Shown piece by piece: positions 1-10,392 of a stretch of 64,000 nt of DNA. Under the pieces are notes generated by a model. It ran no database searches, was not told the DNA's origin, and saw only the letters and a program-made list of their open reading frames with translations. The position numbers and the translations under genes are program-made. The stretch is from Hyphodiscus hymeniophilus (lineage: Eukaryota > Ascomycota > Leotiomycetes > Helotiales > Hyphodiscaceae): assembly GCA_016508695.1 (NCBI GenBank), contig VNKQ01000004.1:930001-994000 (forward strand), read 5' to 3'. How positions within the stretch are numbered: position 1 is the stretch's first letter; each line of letters starts with the position of its first letter.

Positions 1-176
1 GGTACCTTTGCAGGCCTTCAAGCATCTCGAGTTGGCTTGAAGATACCCGGAGGTGAAGTATGGCACGGGATGCTGGATTTCCACTTCTGTAAAGGCGCCA
101 ATAAGAAAGAGAATCTGCATTGGAAAGTCTTCCTCCGAAAACAACCCTGGCCGAGCTTCGTGATCTTTATGGTCTT

Positions 177-635
177 CTATATAGAACCGCCAGGATACGG
201 AGTCTCCCTTTCACCCGCATCCCAATTATCACCTTTGCCGTCCCAATATAGCATCTTTACCGTCGATAACTCAATCCGGCCATCATTCTGTTCTTGATCC
301 AAAGTCAAGACGTTGATGGAGTAAAAGTCTTCGCCAGTGCTCCCATCTAGGCCGCTGCAAAAGCATCTGACCCCGCACGTCTTGCAAAAGTAATGATGCA
401 TAGCCTTGGGGCCGAATTGATAGTCTGTGAGCTCATCTGTAGACGATGGGGAGATGAGCTCAAAGTCAGCCGTAGGAATATGGATGCCAGCGAAGCCAGT
501 TTTGACGCAGAGGGTGCAATTACAGCGGTTGGCTTCGGGGTGGTTTGGATCGAGATTGAGAGACGCTCGGTATCTGATATTCCCACAATGGCAGCTCCCT
601 GTGTAGGATTGGGGTTGACTTGGTCCAGAGGCCAT
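177..635 (-). CDS. GFA/CENP-V-family zinc-binding protein
   Basis: Probable member of the glutathione-dependent formaldehyde-activating (GFA) domain family, small zinc-fold proteins of mostly unknown substrate. The 152-residue product has the family's cysteine layout: SCHCG near residue 15, CNCTLC near residue 40 and CKTCGVRCFC near residue 88. The frame stays open upstream to about 731, but that end is a GTG; the first ATG is at 635 and places the SCHCG motif where the family usually has it, so I chose it. The gene is single-exon and its length is normal for the family. Its neighbour is a divergently transcribed carboxypeptidase about 690 bases away, with no obvious functional link. Domain call is firm; actual enzymatic role is unknown, since many fungal GFA proteins have no proven activity. 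Confidence 0.85.
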   Translation of the reverse strand: MASGPSQPQSYTGSCHCGNIRYRASLNLDPNHPEANRCNCTLCVKTGFAGIHIPTADFELISPSSTDELTDYQFGPKAMHHYFCKTCGVRCFCSGLDGSTGEDFYSINVLTLDQEQNDGRIELSTVKMLYWDGKGDNWDAGERETPYPGGSI

Positions 636-1325
636 ATAGTCTGGTTGCGTGGTTGCGTGATAAGGTGAAAGCGTGGGTGATTTGACGCTTCGTTTGAAGT
701 GTAAAGCTTGCTCCTTTTGTGGTGGCTTCACCTGTCAAAGGACCTCCTAGACCTCGTTATATTTTAGCGAATCTCCCCCAACCTCCTCACAGACCTCGAC
801 ATTCGATACTCGAGTAACCACCATAACTGGTCATTCAATCTGCCCAGGTCTTTAATCTCGATATAAAGGATCTCTTCAATCCTTCTACCTCAAGCTACGT
901 TTTCTGGCTGTTGCATGGTCCTCGACGTCGCAACTCTGGTTTCCCAAATCGAAACAATCTAGCTCTGAGCACCAAGCCGTATGCTGCGGCATAGAACGCC
1001 GAAATTCTACTTTGAATACCGATTCCGATAATAAGATCGGCTCTTTGTTTACTCCGAGGATTTCCTTGCACCGCAAGTCTGTTATCGCAATCTACCTGAG
1101 TTAAGCCTCCTGATTCGTCCATCCATACGGACGTGAGCTGCCTCATGCAGATACAGCATCATACCTACCTATTGGGGAAGAACCCCTGAAACGTTCCTGT
1201 AAGCGCGACCTAGTGATCTCGAAGTGGGGTATCAGGCAGCTCGATATTACACGATATAGCTTCATCAGCTCTGCGACATTCGTAGAATCTTTAAACCTCA
1301 GTTAAGTCTACCATTGGGTCTTTGC
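636..1325. other. Intergenic, divergent promoter region
   Basis: Region between the GFA gene and the carboxypeptidase gene, which are transcribed away from each other. Short open frames here start at non-ATG codons and overlap on both strands. I see no recognisable protein, RNA or repeat. Confidence 0.5.
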
Positions 1326-3028
1326 ATGATGAAGTTCGTTCATCTGCTGCCGTTTGTGGCTGTTCCCACTCTCGCGCTGTCATCTCAAATGCCCCTCATC
1401 CAAGATCCTCTGATTCCTTCTTACTCGGACGGATTTCAAACCTATCAGAGTCATGTGTCTCCAGACCACTCACTTCGAGTCAAACGCCAAAACGCAACAC
1501 TCTGCAATACCCCTGTTGACCAATACACCGGCTGGCTTGACGTTGGCCCTAAGCACTTCTTCTTCTGGTACTTCAAAAGCGAAAGCGAAAGACCAACAAC
1601 CGCCTCCGCTGGAACAGAGCCGCTCACATTATGGCTGACAGGAGGGCCTGGGGGATCAAGTATGCTCGGAATGCTTCAAGAGCTTGGTCCCTGTCTCATC
1701 AATGAGCATGGGAATGGTACCGTCTATAATCCTCATGGGTGGAACAAGGATACGGCGTTGATATTCATCGACCAACCTGCTGGGGTTGGATTCTCATATC
1801 TTGATGAAGGAGAGCCACTGCCGGGCGATTCGTTCACTGTAGGTATTTGAGGAGCAAAGAAGTCCAAACTACGTGGTTTGGCATAAGCAATAACTAATTC
1901 CTCCTTTTTTCTAGGCTGCTGCGGACATGCACCTGTTTCTGCAGATGTTCATAAGCCAGGTCTTTCCAGAGCATAAAGACGGATCTTTGGTGATCACAGG
2001 AGAAAGCTATGCTGTAAGTACTCAACTGTCAAGAGCCAATATCAGCAGCTGACCAGAGAAGGGACACTATCTTCCAGCCCTGGGTGCTCAAATTGTCAGC
2101 CAGAATATTCTACATCCTAAACAAGCTCAAGTACCGTTGAAGTCATTAGCAATCGGAAATGGCTATGTGTCACCCCTTGATACATCTTTTGGATACTGGG
2201 AAACTCTATGCACCACTAATCCAGGCGTTGACAAGCCAGTTTTCAATGAAACCCGGTGTGAAATCATGGCTGCGAACCTCCCTCGTTGCATGGACGTTTT
2301 GAAGACATGTTACGAGCATTCTGATCCCGCAATTTGCTCTGCTGCTTCTATGGTATGTTGGGATGGTGTCATCAAATGGTATGACTCCGAGTCGTACACT
2401 GGTGGAAGGAATCGATTTGATAGTGCGTTCCCCTCCTCATTCATCACATGCATCTCACGTGACTAGCACAACTGACAAGAACCCCATAGTCACTGCGCCT
2501 TGTGACATAGATGATTTCTGCTACGCTAACACAGCCCTCATTCAAGACTACCTAAACATCCCCGCCACCTTCAGTGCCCTCGGCGTCCCATCTTCTGTCA
2601 AAAACTTCACCGTCAGCTCAGATGCCGTGGCAGCCGCCTTCACGATAACGAACGATCTGTCCATCTCCCTGAAAGCAGAAGTGCAGTATCTCCTCACCAG
2701 TCAGATCGACATTCTGATCTATCAAGGAAATCTAGACCTGGCTTGCAACACCGCGGGAGCTAAACGGTGGACGAGCAACATGGCGTGGAAGGGACAGGCA
2801 GAGTTCGTGAGCAAGGATTTGAAACCGTGGAAAAGTGTTGTGGATGGGAAAGAGAGGAAGGCGGGGACGTTTAAGGAGGTCAATGTCAAGATCGTTGAGG
2901 GTGACGAAAAGACGACGAGGTTTGCGCTTGTTACGATTGATGGATCGGGACATATGGTGCCGCAAGACCAACCTGAAGTGGCTTTGGACATGTTGCATCG
3001 ATGGTTGGCGGGGAAGTCCTTTGACTAA
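1326..3028 (+). CDS. Secreted/vacuolar serine carboxypeptidase (peptidase family S10)
   Basis: Predicted 503-residue serine carboxypeptidase that removes C-terminal amino acids in the vacuole or outside the cell. Exons by phase: 1326-1838, 1915-2013, 2062-2422 and 2490-3028; the introns are 48-76 nt. The start is the first ATG (a second ATG follows directly) and gives a hydrophobic signal peptide (FVHLLPFVAVPTLAL). Family S10 marks are present in order: the substrate-binding LTGGPGGSS, the nucleophile serine in GESYA (split from GHYLPAL by intron 2), the catalytic aspartate in GNLDLACN and the catalytic histidine in GSGHMVPQDQP near the C-terminus. Several N-glycosylation sequons fit a secreted protein. 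All triad residues are there, so the enzyme should be active. Whether it is vacuolar (CPY-like) or extracellular cannot be settled here. Confidence 0.93.
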
Positions 3029-3291
3029 GAGTTCGGCTACCTAATAATTTGGAGCGATATCAGATGATATCGGCTTCGGGTATAAAGCAATAGTAAAATG
3101 CAGCTAGAAAAGCCAGGATGATGTTTAGGCCGGCATCAGCATTATAAGTTGGTGAGAAATATGCTTGAATGTCTAATGATACCGATTACTCTCCCCAAGA
3201 GAAAGGCCTCTTTTAACACTTTTTGAACCCTTTTCAACTTCGATAATCTATTCATCCTACCAAGCGGTATGACAACATTCTACTCTCCATT

Positions 3292-5139
3292 CTACGACCC
3301 AGCTGCAGCCGCAGCGAGAGCAGCCACCCTGCCCTTCGTGATCTCCACCTGCTTCGTCAAACGCCAAGGATAATCATACTGCTCCATCACAATCTCACAA
3401 ACACTAATGACATCGCCCCTTCCAAGCTCGCCGCCTTCCAGAACCTCCTCCAAGCTTTCCACCGTCTCGCACTTCCAGCTTCGGCTCTTGATGCCAGTCT
3501 CTTCACGGGCCCCAAAGAACTCCAGCATCTTCTGGTGATCCCACAGCATGCTCACCTCGTTGTAGCGCTGCGTCGGTCCATTGATGGCACGCTCGATCGA
3601 GTAGCCGTTATTGTTGATGACAAAGATAATTGGAGTAAAGCCGAAGCGGATGTAGGATCCGATCTCTTGCGCCGTCATCTGCAGACTCCCTTCTCCGACA
3701 AGCAACACCACTCGACCAGGGTGTTTCGTTTCTTTTGCAGCAACAAGAGCTCCCAAGCAGCCGCCAACAGTATACCCGATTGATGACCAGAATATCTGAG
3801 TGATATATTGTACGTTTGACGGAAATGTTGCATCGGGAATACCGAATTGGGCTGTGCCGGACTCGGCAAGGACAATGTCATCTGGCTTTAAGAACTTTCC
3901 AAGGCGTTGCCAGACATAGCTCTGCTCTATTTTGCCGGATTTTAAAGCATTGAGAACGGGTGGGTTGAGTTTTAATGGCGTAGATTTGGGAATGTTGAAG
4001 CTTTTGGGCGATTTCTTAAGTTCGGAGACAATACGGGCCAGGACTGGAAGGAAATGGATGTTTTCATATTTTTTCGACCCGACTTGGCAAAAGTCATGGG
4101 CTAGAAGCACGAGATTTGTCTCTTTGATATCCCGGGTAAAAGCGCCTGTATTGGAATCGGAAAGGAGGGGTCCGATATTCAGAACCAAGTCGGATGTATG
4201 GATTGCCTCTGCTACGCCTGGGAAAGACACTGACAGACTTGTTAGCAAAGTATCAAATAAAACTCGAAAGGTACTTACCAGTGCCGTTGTAGTTTCCGCC
4301 ATAGCTTGGATGCGTCTCATCAATGACGCCCTTGCTTAACGGTGTTGAGAAAGCTTGAAATTGGGTCAAATCAACCAACTCTCTGGCTAAGTCCCGCCCA
4401 CCATGTCGAATCGTCAATACATCAGCCAGAATAGCCGGCTTCTCGGCCTTTCTGATCAACTGTAGAACGTCCTTGACAACCTCATCCTCAGCAACACTCT
4501 CATTGAAAATCCTAGTATCAAGCTTCGTTTCCAGCCTCTTCGCATCCAATTGCACCTGAACCACATCCATTGGAATATAAATGAAGACCGGCAAACGACT
4601 CTTAACACCCTCAATGATAACCCGATCAATCTCCTCGGCCATCTTGGCATCCTCCATGAGGTACGCATGGGTCGCCCGAACCGGCTCGCTCATTCCGATA
4701 TATATGGCATGGTCCATGCCCGGTTTCATAGTATGGTGAATCAAAACACGATTTTTCTGGACATGGCGAGAAGTCATACCCACTAGATGGATCATGCCAG
4801 CGTGCTCGGCATAAGCACCGGCGACGCCATTCATAGCTGAAAGTTCACCCACGCCGTAGGTAGTGAGAAGGGCTGCGGGATGCCCTTTGATGCGTGCGTA
4901 GCCATCGGCTGCATAGGCGCCGTTGAGCTCATTGCAAGTTCCCAGCCAAGTCAATTCGGGAACATCGTATATCTGATCCAGAAGATTGACTGTCGTTGGT
5001 TAGACTCCCGTGACGTGTAGGCTCCGAGCGCAAGGGTCTTACGATTGAAGTCTCCTGGGACACCGAAGACATGCTCGATACCCAAGGAAGCGAGGCGCTT
5101 CCAGATGTAGACTCCGAGGGGGACGGTATTACTAGCCAT
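3292..5139 (-). CDS. Pyruvate decarboxylase-like thiamine diphosphate enzyme
   Basis: Predicted 581-residue 2-oxo-acid decarboxylase of the pyruvate decarboxylase family, cytosolic, converting pyruvate or a related 2-oxo acid to the aldehyde. Exons on the minus strand: 5139-5043, 4989-4279 and 4229-3292, with 53- and 49-nt introns; the joins give GDFNLNLLDQIYDVPE and YNGTVSFPG, as in the family. Seen: the cofactor-activating glutamate in CNELNGAYAADG near residue 53, the paired histidines in LIHHTM near residue 115 and the thiamine-diphosphate/Mg motif GEGSLQMT...NNNGYS near residue 448. The motif reads GEG where yeast Pdc1 has GDG; both are acidic. The C-terminus ends in an alanine run. Indole-pyruvate or phenylpyruvate decarboxylase are alternatives, since substrate residues cannot be judged by eye. 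Confidence 0.9.
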
Positions 5140-5842
5140 TTTGTAGGATATATAATATATTGTATTCCCGTTTGGAGAAGGAATGGGGAAGGGAAGTGCA
5201 GCTTTGAATGTGAATGTGGGGTCTAGGGGTCCAGAGATGCGGGGCAAGGTGGGGTGGAATTGGAAGGGATAGATAAATAGGTAATTACCTATAGCCGCCG
5301 GTAACAGGTTTGATAGCCTTTAAGGGAAGGCACAAAGAGGAAGGAAAGGCGCGAGTATACTTCAATGCCAACAATGGAGGAATTATGCGGAATCTAAAAC
5401 GTGCGCTTATTTACAATATATGATGACTTTGGAGTGGAAGGGCGCGCAATGCTTACGCCGTTGCTGGCCGAAGAATGGGCGGTTCGGCTCCTTCAGGTTT
5501 ATCCTCGGTCTCCGTTCCATTGGCTGAACGGTCTTGTAGTAACTCTATCAGCACTGGTTTTCACGATGGATGGCATTGCCGTAACGCCCGGGTTTCGAAC
5601 AGGCGCAATCCTTTGGTCTTGTGCAAGCCGGTTCTACGGGGTTTTCCCGTATTCACGTGGATTTGATGTCCTCGAGAACGTTGCCTGTGAGATATGTCTG
5701 GTAGTGACCATCATCCGATGGGCAGCTGTCTACTGCGTGCTTGGAGATGATGTGTGGACAACTTGAGCACCACGAATGAAGTGGCATGAGAAAATGAGCA
5801 CTTCGACAAACACCGTAAATTATCCATTACTCAGAAGAAACC
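5140..5842. other. Intergenic region without a supported gene
   Basis: Upstream of the decarboxylase-like gene and downstream of the acidic-tailed gene. A 121-codon open frame on the plus strand starts at GTG and resembles nothing I know. No repeat or RNA gene recognised. Confidence 0.4.
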
Positions 5843-8060
5843 CTACCCAGACCCGATCTGGTATCTTGCAAGTGCAACTCGGACGAGCTCCACATCGTCA
5901 GTCATATCCCCTCGTAAGACCCCAACATCAAGATCCTCCACATCTTCGTCGTCTTCATACTCTTCCTCATCAGCGTCCTCCATGTCCTCGTCTTCCGGCT
6001 CGTAATCAGGAGATGAATCATCATCGTCTCCTTCGATCCAATTAGGCACATGAATACCTTGTTGCTCCAATGTCCATCTCTCATAAGCCTTGGTCAAAAC
6101 ATCCCTCATCTCTGGGAGACGATGGGAAGACGGATCCGGAGTCGCAGCACACACCTCCTGAAACCGCTCCAAGATCATTTCAGGTGTGTATTCTATATTC
6201 CAATCGGAACCACTGCTAGACCCTTTGCTCAAAGTCAGAGCTCCCAATAGTCCGCTTTGCATGGGCACATCAGCGATCAGGGCATATTCCAGATCTTCGA
6301 TCCGTCGCTCGTGATAGTCCAAAGCACGTCGGATACTGTTGTCCATTGCGTTAAGAAGTTCGTAATGCTGCATATTCGAGCGGTCGTACTTTATGTACGG
6401 GTTGTCCATGTGGCGCCATTTGTAGGTTAGGCTTCCCCAGGTGTACGCCATAGAAGAGCGGTGTCGAGGATTGTTGTGGAACGTCTCTTTGTGGAGATCC
6501 CTCTTTAGTTTGAGGAATTCGAGATACCGAGGTCCTGAGAGAGGGAAACATTTGGGCCACCCGAATTCGTGGAGGAGGCCTTTGTGCTTGTTGATGTCCT
6601 ACGACTGTGAGAAAAATATGTCCAGATATGCCATGCACAATTTCAAAACTTATGAGATGAAAGGAAATTAGCATGTACGTACCATAAGTATGTCCACAAT
6701 AGATCGAGGCCCCTCTTCGTGGACAAGGTCGGATCCTCCACTGGGCATGAACTTCCCCGTCAGATATTCATCAATCCATTCCTGCAAAAGTTCCTCAATG
6801 GGCTTTCTGTCACCAATAAGATGCTCCCACTGGGGATCTCTCTCATCCGGATAACTCAAATGGTGATCTTTGAAGACAATTCCATCGCCAGTCTTCGTAT
6901 CGACGTAAAGCGCCCGCCCATGGTGACCCTCGAGGAATTCGGTAAGCTGTAGCACGTGTGGGGGGATCTTCGGTCCAAAATGATCAAATCTCCGCTCTGG
7001 ATTACTCTTGTCTTCCAGTACTTTAGCTGGATCAAGAAGCGGGCCAAAAGCGGCTATCTGATATTTTTCGTGGTCGTTCTGAGCCGAGAATTGAGGTATC
7101 ATACAGATCAACTCAACGACGGATTGATCTAGTGGGGGATCACAGGCTTGTGCCAATTCTTTGACTCTTGCGCATTGATGTGGTGTCATCTGCGAAATAC
7201 ATACAGCAGGGGTCGGATCCATCTCTTCATTATTCTCTGAGGCTGCCTTGTGGATGGGATGCTGCAGCTCAACTATTTGGGGTGGTGTGTTTGAGTTCAA
7301 AGCCATTTGAGGCCCGTCTACATTTACAAGCCTATCGGCGTTCAGGATATTCATCCATGTTGTAATAAGTAGCTGGCACCTCTCACGGATCTTGAATTCC
7401 TCGTCACACGGAATTACCTGCAGTTTCAAGATGCCTTTGAAGACTTTGTGGAGCTTGCTATCCCAAAGCGCCTTCGCTTCGAGATCAGGAGCTTCCTCAA
7501 TTTTGTGGATGAAATCTGACACTTCTGGCATGTCTGCCTCTGTTGCCGGAATTACGCGTGAAAGAAGAGCCTTCTGAAGCTTATGTCGGAGGTATAAACC
7601 TAGGACGAAAAGTCAGTACACGAGCACATTATTTGCAACCACAGGATATCGACCAAAAATTTTTGAAACAAAGAAACTCACAATCTTTTGTATCCAGTAT
7701 CTGGACCTGTTGATCTTTAATAGTCTTTGAGGGATCCCGGTTCGTAGCTTTCCAAGCAGCTAAAGAACGTTGATAAGTTCTCTCGGCATGTAACTTTACA
7801 ACATCGTCATAGTTCCAGAAATTCGCATTCTGCACTTGAATCACAAGTAGTTGCAACCACAAATTTGCAATCCTCTTGGGATTGAAGTTTGTGGTCTCGC
7901 TGGTAACGGTGATTGGGAACTGTGAGATGTTCAGGGCCTCTCCTGGGCTGGGCAACGAGGAGATGGAAAGATGCGGTTGCGAGATATGCTCTTCATGTCC
8001 CTCTCGCGTCTTGAGGCAGGGACAGAATGCTGACTCTGCAGTGGTGAGTTGGATGTTCAT
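5843..8060 (-). CDS. Unrecognised protein with highly acidic C-terminal tail
   Basis: Three-exon gene predicted by phase: 8060-7682, 7599-6683 and 6598-5843, giving 683 residues. Donors are GTGAGT and GTACGT and both acceptors end in TAG, so the model is internally consistent. I do not recognise a family. The product is soluble-looking, without a signal peptide or membrane segment, and has many charged residues. It ends in a strongly acidic stretch (EDEDMEDADEEEYEDDEDVE, about 35 residues before the stop) that could be a nuclear, chromatin or protein-interaction tail; this is inference only. The start ATG at 8060 is the only good one upstream of the open frame. Two tandem copies of an ~84-bp sequence lie about 200 bases upstream of the start. 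Confidence 0.7.
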
Positions 8061-8258
8061 TTGGAAGTTTTGGTATTGATATAGAAAGATGGAGGATATG
8101 GGAGAAGTTCTTAGGAGGGAGTAGGTTGTTGCCTTCGCGTCATGTTTCGTGCTGTGCCCCTCGTTTCGAACCCTGCAATCGCCTTCTCACGTGATACCAC
8201 AAAGGGTCAGGGGGTGGGGTAGGAACCAGGGAATCAGTGGAGGGGGTAGAGAATCGGC

Positions 8259-8425
8259 GCCCCTTTTTCTATTCGAGTAACTGTTGAAATACAGGCCTAG
8301 TTCTGGATTTACTGACACTTGAGATGTCAAGTCAAGCACCAAGCCCCTTTTTCTATTCGAGTAACTGTTGAAATACAGGCCTAGTCTGGATTTACTGACA
8401 CTTGAGATGTCAAGTCAAGCACCAA
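8259..8425. repeat. Two-copy ~84-bp tandem duplication
   Basis: Copy 1 is 8259-8342 (84 bp) and copy 2 is 8343-8425 (83 bp). They are identical apart from one missing T in copy 2 (CTAGTTCTGG against CTAGTCTGG). The near-identity means a recent duplication. It lies upstream of the acidic-tailed protein gene. Confidence 0.95.
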
Positions 8426-9100
8426 GCTCTTTACCGCCCCAAATTGGCAACGCTGTCAACCAAGAAGTCTGTCCCAACTTCTGGCTAAGGAGCCTGGAGA
8501 GAAAATAGTACCCTGAAACTTTTCGAGGCACTCTGGAAACAAGATAATAGCAGAGTTTTGACCAAAATCTTTCTGATCGAATGCCCATAAAAGCGGGAAT
8601 AGGGTGGAACTGCTCTCTACTGAAGGCAACCTCACAGTTGACAACTGGTTGCATGTCTTCCATCGACACAACGTCGCTAGAAGAAGAAACAGAGCATATA
8701 AGCCTCCGGAAGAACGCTGACTCGAGTCGAGAGGGAGAGAATGTCATGCGACCCAACAGCAACCAGATGCACGAACAATCCTCGAATACGGTGACCAGGA
8801 AATGCAAGTTTGGTCACATGATCGACATGGCCCCTTCGTCGGGTCAAAATCAAGGGCCAAATCTTTCCCGGCATCAGCATCCTCCTATTCAAATTTGGTT
8901 GGATGAATGATAAAGTCAGGCTATTTGATGATCAATATCTGATTTTCACAGCAAAGGTAAGGTACAAGCCAATTCCCATTGTAGATGAGGATTGGTTGTT
9001 ATCTTGTCAATTCTTGGAGGTGTCACAAAATCTGTCCATTCATATCTCATCTCTGGTTCAAATTGATACACAAGTAGGATCTCAACCAGCCTTAAGTAGG
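8426..9100. other. Intergenic region without a supported gene
   Basis: Overlapping open frames of about 110-130 codons occur on both strands (8581-8910 plus, 8415-8807 minus). Neither has a recognisable domain or a convincing exon partner. No repeats beyond the adjacent duplication. Confidence 0.4.
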
Positions 9101-10070
9101 ATGTTCCACAAACCCGCAATCGCATCCATGTTCCTTGGCCAAGCCTGACTGCGCGATCCCTCCCAATAAGCTCGGCCAAGCTGCCGCAAATGGCCTCTAC
9201 GGCATCGAAGTCTTCTACGAAGGCCTTGAATACCTCGCACGCCCACATCTAGCCTGTCCCTTGACTCCTTCTCCTCCCTGGGAGCCCAACCAGCAGCTGC
9301 CCGCACCATCCATCGGCTTTGCGATGAGGGTAGCCTTACCACTATTGGTCTAGAACCCTTCATGCACTAATTAGGAAGGACTGTTGGATCGGAAAGAACA
9401 TGGATCAAGTACCGAAAAGCTGAAGCTATGGTTCCAGCTCACCAAAATCGTCCAAACAGACATTATTCAATCCCGGCGAACTTCCTATCCAAAGACTATA
9501 TTACAGGAGATATGGATGCTGTTGTCTCTTACAGATGATCGCGGATATGGGACAAGGAAAGGGTCCGGTGATCAAGTTTGCGTACAAGAATCTGTGCTGT
9601 AGCAGGTATTTTGATACTTAGAACAAAAGCTGGGAGACTGTGTGACGGGTGGAGAGGGTGCATTTTGGGTGGTGTTTGGACACTTATAATACCGTGGGGA
9701 GTGTGTATGGAAATCCTGAAAGGGGGCGTTCTATATCCAAGTAATTGACGCAGAGAAATGAGGACTGCCCTGGTGGAGGGCCATGCGTTTTTTCAATGCG
9801 GCGCAGCCAGGAGAATGAATTGTTGGAGTCGGGACGCTAGACTGGTCGCCTTTGAGAAGGAGGCCTATTTGCCGATAATGGATACTACGAGGGCGATGAT
9901 TGCGGGCCTGGCCTGGGGTATGAGAGATGGATTAGGTAGTGTGGAGTTGTTTTCGAGAACTATGGTGGACACAGCGGATAGTATATACCGGCTGAACATG
10001 CGAAGAGGGCTGCGTGGATGAAAATCCAGGGAGAGACTGAGGGCTGGCAAGTTACTGAGTGGTGTAGGCA
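9101..10070 (+). pseudogene. Decayed 3-dehydroshikimate dehydratase (quinate pathway) relic
   Basis: Three-frame reading recovers an ordered series of segments typical of fungal 3-dehydroshikimate dehydratase (TIM-barrel sugar-phosphate isomerase/epimerase-like; qa-4/qutC type), which makes protocatechuate. Segments in order: HKPAIASMFLGQA at the start, NKLGQAAANGLYGIEVFYEG (9165-9224), IGLEPFMH (about 9344-9367), DMGQGKGPVIKF (about 9548-9583), CLDTYN (about 9676-9693) and ELFSRTMVDT (about 9940-9969). Lesions include stops at 9146-9148, 9368-9370, 9619-9621 and 9643-9645, and frame changes near 9150, 9270, 9470 and 9740. The total span of about 970 bp matches an intact family member of roughly 340 residues. 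No functional enzyme can be made. It sits 3 kb from the quinate-repressor-type gene, which supports the identification. Confidence 0.85.
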
Positions 10071-10392
10071 CTACACTGTACTTGTACTAATTAATGACGC
10101 TGGAACTAAAGGTATGGTATTTGTTAAAGTTTGGTTGTGATCGGAATAAGTGTCTAGTGACAGTAGCTCGATGTTGGGCCATTTCCAACACGACTGGCAA
10201 GCGCAGCCGGGAAAGGGAACTCTCTCATACTTTTAAGTTATTTCAAGGCAACCACTCTCTTGAGGTTGGTCTGCGATCTCATTGACAAACCTCCATCCCC
10301 GCTCGAGGAAAGTTTGTACAATTCTGGACCTGCCACAAGACGATAAGCCTCCTCTTACAACCCAAGCGAACGTTTCACAGATATCAGAGCGC

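Noticed and set aside
5401..5766. 121-codon plus-strand open frame upstream of the decarboxylase-like gene
   Set aside because: Opens at GTG, shows no domain, has no exon partner and sits in promoter sequence.
8415..8910. Overlapping 130- and 109-codon frames on opposite strands
   Set aside because: Neither has a recognisable motif; they largely mirror each other, as chance frames do.
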